A stretch of DNA of 43,240 nt from Candidatus Poribacteria bacterium (GTDB taxonomy: Bacteria; Poribacteria; WGA-4E; WGA-3G): contig PYIY01000157.1 in the NCBI GenBank assembly GCA_003635195.1, forward strand, positions 1 through 43,240, in the 5' to 3' direction. Position 1 is the stretch's first letter, and every line of letters begins with the position of its first letter. The notes beneath the pieces were generated by a model. The model did no database searches. It was not told the DNA's origin and saw only the letters and a list, made by a program, of their open reading frames with translations. Shown in pieces: positions 7,570 to 16,408 of the stretch. The translations under genes were made by a program, and so were the position numbers.

Positions 7570-9195
7570 TTAATGGAAAATATGTGGTTCATATTTGGCT
7601 GCCTGATCTGCCAATTCTACTGTCCGGTAAGGTCGTTCTTTCACCCACTGTCCAGGGGTCCAAGTTTTTGTGAAATCGACTTTCGAGAAATCGGCGGCAT
7701 CAATAATTTTAATGTAAGCTAGGTCGGTTCCGGCAAACAAAAGTCCTTCATTGAGTTGATAACCTAATCGGATCCAGTGGTTGTTAAGGTAAACTTCGAC
7801 CTGACTATGTGCGACTATGGAAGCTTCAGTAGGAACCGATGGCACCTCAAATGCGTAACTACCGGCGGCGACCTCTTTATCGAGATTTTTTATGAGGTGT
7901 TCTCTCTCACCAATGCCTTTGTAATAATATAACATTGGGATAGAGATTGAGATACGCGCTGGAATACCAGCGGCTCTCAACATTGTAGCAAAGATCCGAG
8001 CGCGTGAGACACAAGTACCATGCTGTTTTCGCTTGAACATTGAATCTCCAAAGTAATTCACAGCCAATGCTTCTTCAATCTCTAGTTCGTTCACTTTTCT
8101 ATCCATGCTGTCAAAGAACCCTTGATCCACTACCAATTCTCCGTGATTCATATAGGTGTAAATAAGTGGTTCGTAAAGAGGCATGGTTAATACCATTTGC
8201 CCGATTTCATGCTGCAATCTGGCGATCACACCAAGCGTATGCGTTTCCTCAGACAAAATCTCCTTTATTGCCATCTGCATCTCAGTAGAGTAATTGAGGT
8301 CATAAGAGGGTTCAACATATTTCTTAAATGCCTCAGGAATACGCTGATAGGGATATGGATTTGGAAGTAGGACAGGCGAGGCATACGGATAAAGGATAAC
8401 TTCTATCTTCTGATAATTAGATGCTTCTCCCTTCATAAGTCGGGCATCTTGAAAAAGATCGTTCATCGACTCAAGATTCCATGGCGGTTTTATATCAAGA
8501 ATCGCCCTGACACTATAGGCATACTCTCTTCTCTCATTCCAATCTGCGTCGGATATTCCGTCTCCATCGCTGTCGGCTAAAGTTGGATCTGTTCGATATT
8601 TGCAATACTCTTCATAATCTGTCAATCCATCTGCATCCGTATCAGCGGTTGTCGAAAGCGTGCCGAGTTCGGTTTCCAGCTTATCATCTAAACCGTCGGC
8701 ATCTGTGTCTTGTAAAGTGCCTGAATTAAACGCAGTGATCCGTTTTTGCATTGTATCCGAGGGAGCGGTTATAAACGTCAATGCGTATTCATCAAGAGGC
8801 TTTCCCCAACGTCCTTTCATCGTATCGTCGCTCTCTACACCCTGATATAAGTCTCCGTTTAAGTTTCCGTTCAAAATAATACTATAAAATGCTCCTGGTT
8901 TCAGGGGTTCTACCAACGTCATGGCTAAAATTGTTCGCTCCTCGTTGATCCATTTCGGTTGACCTTTGAGCCGCATACCTCGGTGCTGAACGTTTTTTTG
9001 CTCTGTCATCGGCTGGTTAAATATGAACTGAATCTGTTGTGTTTCAATTGGAACGTTAGTTGCTGATAGTGCAGGTATCGTCTTGATAACCTTAGGTGCT
9101 GGAAGCAGACGTTTCACCAGAGATGGAAGCAGCGTCAAACAGAAAATTACGATAAAAATAATGAGCAAGAGTCGTTCAATTTTGATTCTGGACAT
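7570..9195 (-). CDS. Membrane-anchored transglutaminase-like protein with Ca-binding repeats
   Basis: A 541-residue protein with an N-terminal membrane anchor (about 9-27). A Big_5-type Ig-like region follows (33-110, with PIETQQIQFIFNQPM), then three thrombospondin type 3-like calcium motifs: DTDADGLDD (163), DTDADGLTD (185) and DSDGDGISD (208). The C-terminal half is a transglutaminase-like core with the nucleophile region HGTCVSRARIFATMLRAAGI (Cys395) and a His in AHSQVEVYL (His463). The third (Asp) position of the triad is not evident where a VDPT-like motif is expected. Lying between the glycosyltransferases and the permease, it could cleave or crosslink the exported peptide, but a general cell-envelope role is equally possible. 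Confidence 0.75.
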   Translation of the reverse strand: MSRIKIERLLLIIFIVIFCLTLLPSLVKRLLPAPKVIKTIPALSATNVPIETQQIQFIFNQPMTEQKNVQHRGMRLKGQPKWINEERTILAMTLVEPLKPGAFYSIILNGNLNGDLYQGVESDDTMKGRWGKPLDEYALTFITAPSDTMQKRITAFNSGTLQDTDADGLDDKLETELGTLSTTADTDADGLTDYEEYCKYRTDPTLADSDGDGISDADWNERREYAYSVRAILDIKPPWNLESMNDLFQDARLMKGEASNYQKIEVILYPYASPVLLPNPYPYQRIPEAFKKYVEPSYDLNYSTEMQMAIKEILSEETHTLGVIARLQHEIGQMVLTMPLYEPLIYTYMNHGELVVDQGFFDSMDRKVNELEIEEALAVNYFGDSMFKRKQHGTCVSRARIFATMLRAAGIPARISISIPMLYYYKGIGEREHLIKNLDKEVAAGSYAFEVPSVPTEASIVAHSQVEVYLNNHWIRLGYQLNEGLLFAGTDLAYIKIIDAADFSKVDFTKTWTPGQWVKERPYRTVELADQAAKYEPHIFH

Positions 9196-9309
9196 TTCCC
9201 TATTCTCTTCTTAATTTTATTGGAATAAGACTGGAGATTCCTAAAACCCACAATTACGTGGACCTTGACAGTAGGCGAGGTTAGAAACCGCGCCAGCGGG
9301 AGTGTGGAG

Positions 9310-11016
9310 TTAGTTCGTTGAATAACTGTCTACATATTTTCGGTCTTTACTATAGGGTATCAGTGTAGATAACACGCTATCTGCTTTCTCTACATCCTTG
9401 AGTATGTATTGCAAAACTACCCGGACCTCCTCGGGTGTATGCTCTGCTAAGAGCGTCTGCGCCAATCCTTCTTCAACGCTATGCTTGAAAAGACCCTCAA
9501 GCTGCATCGCACCACTTCTGATTACATTTTGGGCTTTGTCGTAGTATGAAGAGAAAGCGACATCGGGATAGTTGGGCACTGCGCTGGGCGTTCTTTTCTT
9601 ATTGAGGGAGGTAAAGAGTTCTATAATCTCCTGTGCTGTCCGATCCCAGGAATAATTGCATGCGACCTTCCTAGCTTTCATTGATAGGGTCGCTCGCTCC
9701 TTTGAAGCCCTGAGCAGCGCGTCTATTTGTTCTGAGACAGCATCGGTCGGGATCACGAATTTACCAGTCGTTGTATCTCGGGTGATCGGCACGGATTTTA
9801 CACAATCTCCTAAGTCCTCAGGCAAGCTTGTTGAAGTGAGAGCGAGTGCTGGCACTCCACATGCCAATGCCTCAAGCACCATGGAGAAGGGTGTTCCGAT
9901 AGCCGTCGGAAAAATGATAAACTCACAAGCACTATAAATCCAAGGGAGTGCGACAGTGTCTTCTGGTTTCTGAAGGTCGATATAAAAAACATTATGGTGG
10001 TGTTGGTATTTCTGATGTGCGAGAATTGGGTCAAGGACAATGAACACAACATGCTTATGTAGCCCTGCCAATTCTTCTATCATTCCGATACTATTTTGGG
10101 GTTGAAAGCCGTTAATGAATCCGACAAATGGTGCATCCAGAATGCTTTCTTCGCCGACAATTGAAGCAACCGCTTCTCGCGCGTGTTGGGAATCCTGGGG
10201 AACATATACGTGTGTATCAACGCCGTTGGGAATTGTGTTTAATCCATTGAAACGAGATCCTGTGAATGCTTCTAACTCTTCTTGTATCCATGGTGTATCA
10301 AGACAAACAGAATCAAAATTACGTTGGAGTGAATGGTGACTGAGCACCTTGTTGATCGTTGCTTCGTACAGATTTCTATCACTATAGGTGCGGGAAATAA
10401 CGGGTATCGTATTATAGCGAAAATAATTCAATTCTTCATGCGGATGGGGTGAAAGTGCCAAAATCCCGTCACAGTCTTCAGTTATGAAACGATTTGAAGC
10501 AAGCATGCGAGCATCAGTATTCGATTCAAAGAGATCCGATATAAACTGGATACCGAGTGCTATCAGTTGCTCTCGATACTTCATAGCAGCAGAGTTTTTG
10601 TCAACTTCTACGAACACATCGGCATGCTTGGCAAGGGATGCCAATAAGTTATAAATGCTGACCTCTATAATCGGGCTTATAGTTTCCTTATATCTCATGA
10701 AACCGTGCGGAACAAAAATCCTTAATTTGGATTTAGTCGTCTTAGTGGGTAAAGTCGGTCGCTCCTCAGGCTCAAACAGAAGTGCCTCCACATCGCTGCC
10801 CAAGGTTTCCAGTCCCTTGAGAATCTCGCCTTCTGTATATTTGTCCTCCAGTTTTTTAAGGACCCTTGTGTTATCATTTGTTCCACATAAAGCCAGTATA
10901 TCGGCAATGAGGGCATCAATTTGGATGACTTCTCCCATCTGGAGATTTGCGACATACCAGGCACCGTTTTCTTGAAATATGTGAATTTGCTGAAGGTTTC
11001 TTGGTAATTTAATCAT
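9310..11016 (-). CDS. PqqD-like domain fused to GT4 glycosyltransferase, degenerate active-site type (cassette 1)
   Basis: 568 residues, ATG start with GAGGA 9 nt upstream. Residues about 1-85 resemble PqqD/RRE leader-binding domains: AWYVANLQMGEVIQIDA, ADILALCG, VLKKLEDKYTEGEILKGLE. Residues about 95-470 are a GT-B fold of GT4 type with NTIPNGVDTHVY and VGFINGFQPQNS. The usual EX7E motif reads GTPFSMVLEALACGVPALAL: the second Glu (382) is kept, but the first position (374) is Gly. The C-terminal tail, VEEGLAQTLLAEHTPEEV, is shared with the other three fusions of the window. It follows the intact fusion at 11059-12768 by 42 bp. By analogy with GtfA/GtfB pairs it may be a non-catalytic, substrate-holding partner; this is inference. 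Confidence 0.75.
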   Translation of the reverse strand: MIKLPRNLQQIHIFQENGAWYVANLQMGEVIQIDALIADILALCGTNDNTRVLKKLEDKYTEGEILKGLETLGSDVEALLFEPEERPTLPTKTTKSKLRIFVPHGFMRYKETISPIIEVSIYNLLASLAKHADVFVEVDKNSAAMKYREQLIALGIQFISDLFESNTDARMLASNRFITEDCDGILALSPHPHEELNYFRYNTIPVISRTYSDRNLYEATINKVLSHHSLQRNFDSVCLDTPWIQEELEAFTGSRFNGLNTIPNGVDTHVYVPQDSQHAREAVASIVGEESILDAPFVGFINGFQPQNSIGMIEELAGLHKHVVFIVLDPILAHQKYQHHHNVFYIDLQKPEDTVALPWIYSACEFIIFPTAIGTPFSMVLEALACGVPALALTSTSLPEDLGDCVKSVPITRDTTTGKFVIPTDAVSEQIDALLRASKERATLSMKARKVACNYSWDRTAQEIIELFTSLNKKRTPSAVPNYPDVAFSSYYDKAQNVIRSGAMQLEGLFKHSVEEGLAQTLLAEHTPEEVRVVLQYILKDVEKADSVLSTLIPYSKDRKYVDSYSTN

Positions 11017-11058
11017 AGTAAATCCTCGACTGTTGCCAAATTGGGATGTGAAGACGTT

Positions 11059-12768
11059 CTACGCCAATGCGTTAAGGAAGTTCAGAACCCTTTTCACAAT
11101 TTCAGAAGCATTGGACTTATCGTCTAACACGTGTGCGAGAACGGCTTCAACCTGTTTGGGTGTATGCCGCTTTAGCAATGTCAGTGCCAATCCCTCTTCC
11201 ATGGTTTGAACGTATCCGTTCCTTGTCTGTAAGGGTGCTTCCAAAAACGGAGTCAAATTGAGGAGCACTGCACAACCCTCTAACTGGTTTTGAAATGTAT
11301 CAAAACGATTGACGAAACTAACAGATAAATCCGGCGCGTTCCTTTGATTCTGTTTGACTCGATCTAATTCTCGGAAAAGTTGAACAAGACGCTCTGCATT
11401 CTTCTCCCATGTAAGCGTCAGTGCGCGATTCCGGGCTTTCTGTCCGAGTTCGTGGCGGAATTCCTCCTCAAGCAAGACATGAACGCCCTGAGAAAGCGAC
11501 TCCGCTGAAACAGTGGCTGCGAAACCGGCTAGGTCTTCTGGTAACTCTTCAGCATCAACGATAACCCCCGCTTCACCAACGACCTCAGGCAAGCCGTCAA
11601 ACCTGGGAACAACTGGTGGCACACCACACGCCATTGCTTCTAAAAGTGTAAGCCCGAAAGTTTCCTCCGCTGCCATTGAGGGAAAGCAATACACATCAAA
11701 AGCGTTGTAGAGTATCGGTAACTGTTTACGAGGCAAAAAGCCTACATAGATTAAGTTATCGGGTAGTGGACCAAATGAAGGCCTTAGCAAAAATTTTCCG
11801 CCTACCAGAAAAAGCAAGTCTGGATTCATCTCAGCCAATTGGATGAGGATATGAGCCCCTTTTTCCGGCTGGACTCGTGAGAGAAATCCGACAATGAATT
11901 GCTCTTGAATCCGAGTGTCTTGCATAAGTGCGGCGAGTTGTGCTTTTGCCTCGGATTTGTTCATAGGTCTGAAGGTCTGGGCATCTACACCATTTGGATT
12001 GGTATGAAATTGGTGCGTATCCCCCACAAATTTTGAATAAAATTTCGCTACGGAGTCAGAAGGGGCTGTAAAGGCATCAAAGGGACGCATTAAGGCATGA
12101 TGCAGCAACGTTGTATTAATCGCCAACCCGGCATGTCCTCGCAGGGCATGGTTTTGGATAACAATCGGCATATTAACATCTCGGAGGAAGGGTAAGAGGT
12201 TCTGATTGCCAGGGGTTTGACAAGCCAAGATCCCGTTGACCTTCAAATCATTGAGCCTTTGGTTGAATCGCCTCGGTGATTCTTGTAGTTCCTCTGCGAG
12301 AAGCTTTATTGTGTGAACTCCAGGTATGATTTCTTCTTCCTTTTCTCCAGATATATAAACATCAGCAAACTTTGAGAGACTCTGCAGTGTCTGATATAAA
12401 GCGACGTTGGTTCCAGCGGAAATTGATTCTGGATCCATAAACCAGGCTTCTCTGCTTTGCGGTACATAAATTTTAAGATGATCTCTAATTTGTTTAGGTG
12501 TTTGCTTTCTTGAATGCGAATAAAAAATACAACCGTTATCTTGAAGATCCCCCAATGCTTTTAGAGTCTCAATCACGGATTGCTTCGGATAGGTTGCGCT
12601 TAACCGATCTATTAATCCCGGTGTTTCCAGCGTGGCGGACAATTCCACAGCATCCCAAGCAATTTGATTGACTTCAACTAACCGGAATAGATTTAAATCC
12701 ACTAAGTATAATCTATCGTTGCATCTGAATTTGTGGAGACGATGCGTCTCAACTGGACACTTAAGCAT
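11059..12768 (-). CDS. PqqD-like domain fused to GT4 glycosyltransferase, intact EX7E type (cassette 1)
   Basis: 569 residues. Residues about 1-90 form the PqqD-like domain (RLYLVDLNLFRLVEVNQIAW, LIDRLSATYPKQSVIETLKA). The GT-B domain follows with PNGVDAQTFRPMNK, VGFLSRVQPEKGAHIL and FDVYCFPSMAAEETFGLTLL, then EAMACGVPPVVPRFDGLPEV. Glu369 and Glu377 form the EX7E motif of GT4 enzymes, which transfer a sugar from an NDP-sugar. The C-terminal tail (MEEGLALTLLKRHTPKQVEA) is common to all four fusions. It is the first gene after peptide 1, about 310 bp downstream, and is co-directional with its degenerate partner. The PqqD-like domain suggests that the acceptor is a leader-bearing peptide, most likely the adjacent one; sugar and acceptor residue are unknown. 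Confidence 0.8.
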   Translation of the reverse strand: MLKCPVETHRLHKFRCNDRLYLVDLNLFRLVEVNQIAWDAVELSATLETPGLIDRLSATYPKQSVIETLKALGDLQDNGCIFYSHSRKQTPKQIRDHLKIYVPQSREAWFMDPESISAGTNVALYQTLQSLSKFADVYISGEKEEEIIPGVHTIKLLAEELQESPRRFNQRLNDLKVNGILACQTPGNQNLLPFLRDVNMPIVIQNHALRGHAGLAINTTLLHHALMRPFDAFTAPSDSVAKFYSKFVGDTHQFHTNPNGVDAQTFRPMNKSEAKAQLAALMQDTRIQEQFIVGFLSRVQPEKGAHILIQLAEMNPDLLFLVGGKFLLRPSFGPLPDNLIYVGFLPRKQLPILYNAFDVYCFPSMAAEETFGLTLLEAMACGVPPVVPRFDGLPEVVGEAGVIVDAEELPEDLAGFAATVSAESLSQGVHVLLEEEFRHELGQKARNRALTLTWEKNAERLVQLFRELDRVKQNQRNAPDLSVSFVNRFDTFQNQLEGCAVLLNLTPFLEAPLQTRNGYVQTMEEGLALTLLKRHTPKQVEAVLAHVLDDKSNASEIVKRVLNFLNALA

Positions 12769-13017
12769 GGATCTCTCTCTTTCTGTGTAAAAAGTTCACA
12801 AGTGATTTGGAAGAAATGGGAAGTTAAACAAGTCTACTATGGTGAAACTTACAATTATGTTTACACCTATCCTTAACGAGGAAACGTTTGTAGTAGGGTA
12901 ATTCATCGCCCGTCGTATTAAAAAGTGTAAAAGTATTTGTCTAATTCACCATAAATGGAGAAATCGTTGTTGCTCTTCAGTCTACTTGTCTTTCCTACTT
13001 TGGATCTGTCAATGTTG

Positions 13018-13064
13018 ATCGCTTTACCTCGGCTATCAGCTTGCGATAACCGAGGTAAGGCGAT
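13018..13064 (-). terminator. Long hairpin between peptide 1 and the glycosyltransferase genes
   Basis: Two 20-base arms (13018-13037 and 13045-13064) pair around a 7-base loop with only two non-Watson-Crick positions; in the minus-strand transcript one is a G-U pair. It sits 15-60 nt after the peptide stop codon. No long T-run follows, so it is more likely a partial terminator or RNA-stability element that raises peptide mRNA over the downstream enzymes. The rest of 12769-13078 has no credible gene. Confidence 0.5.
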
Positions 13065-13078
13065 TCTAATGTGTGGAA

Positions 13079-13276
13079 CTAGGTTGCCAGAACCCAAGTT
13101 CCATGGCACCAAATCCAACCCCCTTCACTGGGGGTCTGGCTCATGGCGAACGCAGCTGCAAAAGCACCAATTGCTGCAGCGTTCTTGACACCGACACTCC
13201 CGGTTTCAGAGCGAACGAATTCAGAAACGGTCTTTTTACCGACTTCTTTAATCCGGTTCAGTTCAACTGCTTTCAT
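13079..13276 (-). CDS. Small precursor-like peptide 1, Flp-pilin-like leader with Trp-rich tail
   Basis: A 65-residue peptide. The start at 13276 is set by a strong AAAGGAGG ribosome-binding site; an ATG at 13294 lies upstream of that site. Residues 15-47 match peptide 2 (24858-25112): both read F-(V/L)-x-S-E-x-G, then a Val, an Ala/Gly-rich hydrophobic stretch and SQ. Here this is SEFVRSETGSVGVKN followed by AAAIGAFAAAFAMSQ. The FxxSExG block resembles the FLRDESG cleavage region of Flp (type IVb) pilins, which A24 peptidases cut after the Gly; an A24 gene lies immediately upstream. The tail WIWCHGTWVLAT (54-65) has three Trp and one Cys. I infer a leader plus core peptide; the cut site and modifications are unproven. 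Confidence 0.75.
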   Translation of the reverse strand: MKAVELNRIKEVGKKTVSEFVRSETGSVGVKNAAAIGAFAAAFAMSQTPSEGGWIWCHGTWVLAT

Positions 13277-13354
13277 GGATTTTCCTCCTTTCATTTGGAT
13301 TTGAAAGTCCCTTATGTCAAGGTCTCGCGAATGCGTTTGTTGACTTGCAGGTCA

Positions 13355-13373
13355 ACGTGAATTCAATTCACGT
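13355..13373. promoter_or_regulatory. Perfect 9-1-9 palindrome in the peptide 1 leader region
   Basis: ACGTGAATT-C-AATTCACGT lies about 10-30 bases downstream of the proposed -10 element (13384-13393) and 80 bases upstream of the peptide 1 start. It could be an operator overlapping the early transcribed region or a 5' hairpin in the mRNA. A second short dyad, CTTTCA/TGAAAG at about 13293-13312, partly overlaps the ribosome-binding site. Confidence 0.5.
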
Positions 13374-13383
13374 CCTTTCGTAA

Positions 13384-13420
13384 TTAAGGACACACACTCG
13401 GGTTAGGAAGGGTGCATAAT
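13384..13420 (-). promoter_or_regulatory. ECF-type promoter motif upstream of peptide 1
   Basis: On the minus strand: ATTATGCACC, 17 nt, GTGTCCTTAA. It lies about 108 bp upstream of the peptide 1 start codon and just beyond the stop of the A24 gene, so the peptide has its own promoter inside the gene run. It is one of seven copies in the window with identical spacing. Confidence 0.7.
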
Positions 13421-13435
13421 CCGGAAAAAATCAAA

Positions 13436-14614
13436 TTAAGCAAAAAATAATCTAACGCTTTCTATAATTTGACTGAGTTCCACGCTCTGAAAAAAAGAAT
13501 GAATCATTCCTTTTGTGAGAAAGTTTACCAATGCTCCAATGACAATCATAAAAGCGAAAGGGATCTTTTCTTGAATGAGCAGACCATTTTCCGATCCGTG
13601 CAAACACCCCTTTGCATTAAGTTGGTGTAAGCGTGCTATTTGATCGTGTGTCAAACCTTCAGACGACACATCAACAACAATGTTATCTTGTGCCGGATTC
13701 GCAAAGTTCGCTGGAATTTTTACATATTTATCGGTGCCTTGTTGTTCTTGGATCCTGACTATTCGTTCTGCTGGAATCATGCTAGGTTTAAGATTTTTGA
13801 TCGGTGTTGTCTTTGTAAACAAGGAACGGACAAAAGAACCAAATATGAGTAGGAATAACGAGATAAGAAATATAAAGAAGATCAAACTCCCAAGGTCAAT
13901 TAACGAGCGAATTACGAAAAATATTGCCAGCGGGCCAAAAATTATATGAAACGCGATCTTATGCTTTTCAGGGATATACCTTTCGATTACTTTACTGAAG
14001 ACCAAAATTATCATTACAAACGAGGCAAGTTGAACGGCAAGGTCTAACTCTACGTCGAGTCGTGATGGAATGTAAAAAGCCAGTCCGCCGACTCCTATAT
14101 AGGAAAGCATTCGAAGAATTCGCCGAGGAAATTGCTTTAGGTGCGTCATGAAACTTTCGGAGATCAGTGCCCGCTGCTGTCGCAGTGGGATTTTGAAGAT
14201 CGATTTCAAGGCGACATAGATTAAAAGCATCACAAAAATATTGACTATTAAAACCAGTGGGTAAAATTGCGTCCCTGTTATCCGGCTAAATGCCCCCGGA
14301 GGCATCAATAAGCTAATGCCCCAAAATAGTTTAGCATCTCCCGCCGCCCATATTCCGGCATAAAACAGCGCAAATGAGATCCCTAATCCTCCAAAAAGGA
14401 TTATACAACTGTGAACCCAAGTGATCTCCCCTGTCGTTACAAAAAGTGCCTGACTCATAACACCAAAGCCTATCAGGATTAAAGTGTAAATATTGGCGAT
14501 TTTCCCGTAGCGGAAATCAGTGTATCCAGTATAGAGTCCACAACTCAGGATGGCGAGGAATATCATTTTTTCATGCGTTAAAAGTTGGAAAATATCAAAG
14601 CCCATATCTTTCAC
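13436..14614 (-). CDS. A24-family prepilin-type peptidase with extra C-terminal domain (cassette 1)
   Basis: A 392-residue membrane protein. Two catalytic aspartates of the A24 aspartic peptidases are visible: Asp33 in YTDFRYGKIANIY and Asp93 in AAGDAKLFWGISLL (the GxGD-type motif). Membrane segments fill about 17-150 and 165-270. Unlike TadV/CpaA enzymes of about 170 residues, it continues with a soluble stretch (LKPSMIPAERIVRI, then GLTHDQIARLHQLNAKG) and a final hydrophobic segment. The same extension occurs in the second A24 protein at 25441-26577. The GTG at 14614 sits close behind GGAGGT, and an ATG at 14605 is the alternative start. No pilus or secretion ATPase genes are present, so its substrate is probably the adjacent Flp-like peptide. 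Confidence 0.8.
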   Translation of the reverse strand: MKDMGFDIFQLLTHEKMIFLAILSCGLYTGYTDFRYGKIANIYTLILIGFGVMSQALFVTTGEITWVHSCIILFGGLGISFALFYAGIWAAGDAKLFWGISLLMPPGAFSRITGTQFYPLVLIVNIFVMLLIYVALKSIFKIPLRQQRALISESFMTHLKQFPRRILRMLSYIGVGGLAFYIPSRLDVELDLAVQLASFVMIILVFSKVIERYIPEKHKIAFHIIFGPLAIFFVIRSLIDLGSLIFFIFLISLFLLIFGSFVRSLFTKTTPIKNLKPSMIPAERIVRIQEQQGTDKYVKIPANFANPAQDNIVVDVSSEGLTHDQIARLHQLNAKGCLHGSENGLLIQEKIPFAFMIVIGALVNFLTKGMIHSFFQSVELSQIIESVRLFFA

Positions 14615-14659
14615 TGAACCTCCGTGAGAATAACTGTCATTAGGTAATACTTCCTACTA

Positions 14660-14696
14660 TTAAGGACACAACTTTAGGTTGAGAAGGGTGCATAAT
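14660..14696 (-). promoter_or_regulatory. ECF-type promoter motif upstream of A24 peptidase 1
   Basis: On the minus strand: ATTATGCACC, 17 nt, GTGTCCTTAA, ending 46 bp before the A24 start. The spacer sequence differs from that of the other copies while the two boxes are kept, as expected of a promoter rather than a transposon end. Confidence 0.7.
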
Positions 14697-14855
14697 GGAA
14701 AAGGTCGTAAACATTCAATGGGATGTATGGTATCGGAAGTCGCCAAGCAATCAGGGACTTGAGGTGAAGCGGAAGAGCCCTATTGTGTTTAGGGGTATCT
14801 TGTAGATGGGCTGGGAGGTAGAGAGTGCATTTTTACGTTATCAGAGAACAGTATA

Positions 14856-16232
14856 TCATTCGATCCATTGCATTGTTTCTCGGAGCTGTTCCTTTGCTCT
14901 CGCATAATCTCGGCGCGTCTGATAATAGACGCGTTGTGCTTCTGTAAATTGTGCCTGGGTTTGAAACGCATCGTTGTAAGTCAGATTTTGATATCCCGGT
15001 ATTTCAACCGTGACTTCATCCAGCACGCGTTCGATGGTTCGCAGCCTTTGCTCAAAAATCCTCACCCGTGTTTCTTCGATCTCCATGCGTTCTTTGGCAT
15101 TCGCCACCGCACGGTAGTCGCGTCGGATGTCTACACGGATCGACTTCGTTTTTTCGACATACGCTAACTGAAGTCTCTCGAGTTCCGCAAGTTCTCGGGC
15201 ATGGAGGTTTTTCGTCCTGTTCCCATCGTAGAGCGGAATGTTAAAGTTGAAATGCAGTTCCCAGCCATCTTGTGTTCTCGGATGTGTTTGAAAAATGCTT
15301 GCGTTATCCCGTTCTCGGTCAAGTATAATCGGATCATAGAGTGCCTTTGCGTCCCAGGTCTGGCTCTGTTGATGTTGCTCCAATAGCACATGGAGATCCT
15401 TGTAGCGCGCTTCGGCAGAGAGTTCAGGAAATCGATTCCAGATTGTTTCGCCAGCGAGGCGTTCTTGGCGGACGATATCGCCGGTTAAGTCTCGCAAGTC
15501 AAGGTTATTTGAAAGTGCGAGTTCAACGGCAGTTTCGAGTGTCATATCATCCTCAGGCAGGGGTTGTGAGAGGGTCACTTGTGCAAGTGGATCGAGTCCG
15601 ATGAGACTGATAAGGGCAGCGGTGTCGACATCAAGCCGTCGTTGAAGTTCGTTAATGGCGAGTTGCTGTTCGGAGAGTTCAAGTTCCGTATTGAGTCGAC
15701 TGAGGAAAGGGATTCGTTTTTCTGCGTGTTTAATTTGTGTGCCTTTGAGTTTTTTATTGAGTTCGGTTTCAATTGCGCGGCGTTCGTGAATCTCTTCCTG
15801 TGTGAGGATGATATTGTTCCAGAGATTCCGAACGGTGTGAACGCTCTGCTTTTTGGCGTTTTCGTATTCGATTTCCGCCTTACGCACCTGTTCCTGGGCG
15901 TCATCAAGTCCTGCTGGGATTTCGCCGAATTGTGCGAGGAGCATACTTGCCTGTGCGCGTGTGAGATAGTCTCTATCGTCGATATCGCCATCTTTTTGAC
16001 GTTGATATTCGCCGGTGACCCCGACTTGTGGCAGATAAACAGCCTTAGAGACGCGTAGGTTTGCCTTGGCGCGTTCGACGACTTTTTCCGCCTTTTTCAC
16101 GGCTTCGTTGTTCTGTAGCGCGAGTTCGATTGCGTGTTCCGGCTGAAGTGGGATGAGTCGTTGTACTTGAGCAGAAACATCTACAATACTCAAAAGCAGA
16201 TAGATTATGAAAGCTATCAATCCTTTGTTCAT
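14856..16232 (-). CDS. TolC-family outer membrane efflux protein
   Basis: A 458-residue protein from the ATG at 16232, preceded by GGAG; an ATG 12 bases further upstream is in frame. It has a signal peptide (MNKGLIAFIIYLLLSIVDVS), then two homologous halves rich in long amphipathic helices, each beginning with the TolC pattern (HAIELALQNNEAVKKAEKVV near residue 35 and ETAVELALSNNLDLRDLTGD in the middle). The family forms trimeric outer membrane channels for tripartite exporters. It follows the ATPase and NEW3 genes in the same direction, so it is the likely outer membrane exit for that exporter. No RND pump or typical HlyD adaptor is seen; the NEW3 protein may replace the adaptor. Confidence 0.85.
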   Translation of the reverse strand: MNKGLIAFIIYLLLSIVDVSAQVQRLIPLQPEHAIELALQNNEAVKKAEKVVERAKANLRVSKAVYLPQVGVTGEYQRQKDGDIDDRDYLTRAQASMLLAQFGEIPAGLDDAQEQVRKAEIEYENAKKQSVHTVRNLWNNIILTQEEIHERRAIETELNKKLKGTQIKHAEKRIPFLSRLNTELELSEQQLAINELQRRLDVDTAALISLIGLDPLAQVTLSQPLPEDDMTLETAVELALSNNLDLRDLTGDIVRQERLAGETIWNRFPELSAEARYKDLHVLLEQHQQSQTWDAKALYDPIILDRERDNASIFQTHPRTQDGWELHFNFNIPLYDGNRTKNLHARELAELERLQLAYVEKTKSIRVDIRRDYRAVANAKERMEIEETRVRIFEQRLRTIERVLDEVTVEIPGYQNLTYNDAFQTQAQFTEAQRVYYQTRRDYARAKEQLRETMQWIE

Positions 16233-16271
16233 TACAATCTCCATTTGGTAGTTGTCAGAAGAGTGGTTTTC

Positions 16272-16396
16272 GGTACGGAAAATCCTTCGGATTTTCCTTT
16301 CAGTCGTCGGTTTTCGGTTAAGAGGTTCTCGTTTAACAACACCCTCTTGTTACCAATAACTGATAACCGAAAGGAAACCCGGAGGGTTTCCGTACC
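16272..16396. repeat. Palindromic intergenic element
   Basis: GGTACGGAAA at 16272-16281 pairs with TTTCCGTACC at 16387-16396. Each arm carries its own inner hairpin: GGAAAATCC-TTC-GGATTTTCC (16277-16297), and GGAAACCC/GGGTTTCC on the right side. The middle also contains opposed CGGTTA/TAACCG segments. It fills the gap between the NEW3 and TolC genes and looks like a MITE-like or REP-like unit that could fold in the transcript. Confidence 0.6.
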
Positions 16397-16408
16397 AATA
16401 ACCATTCA

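Noticed and set aside
12918..13188. Small open frames on both strands around the hairpin after peptide 1
   Set aside because: They mirror one another because of the palindrome (both contain IALPRLS) and have no ribosome-binding site.
13436..14614. A24 genes as part of a type IV pilus or type II secretion locus
   Set aside because: No assembly ATPase, secretin, GspF-like protein or standard pilin gene is found in 43 kb.
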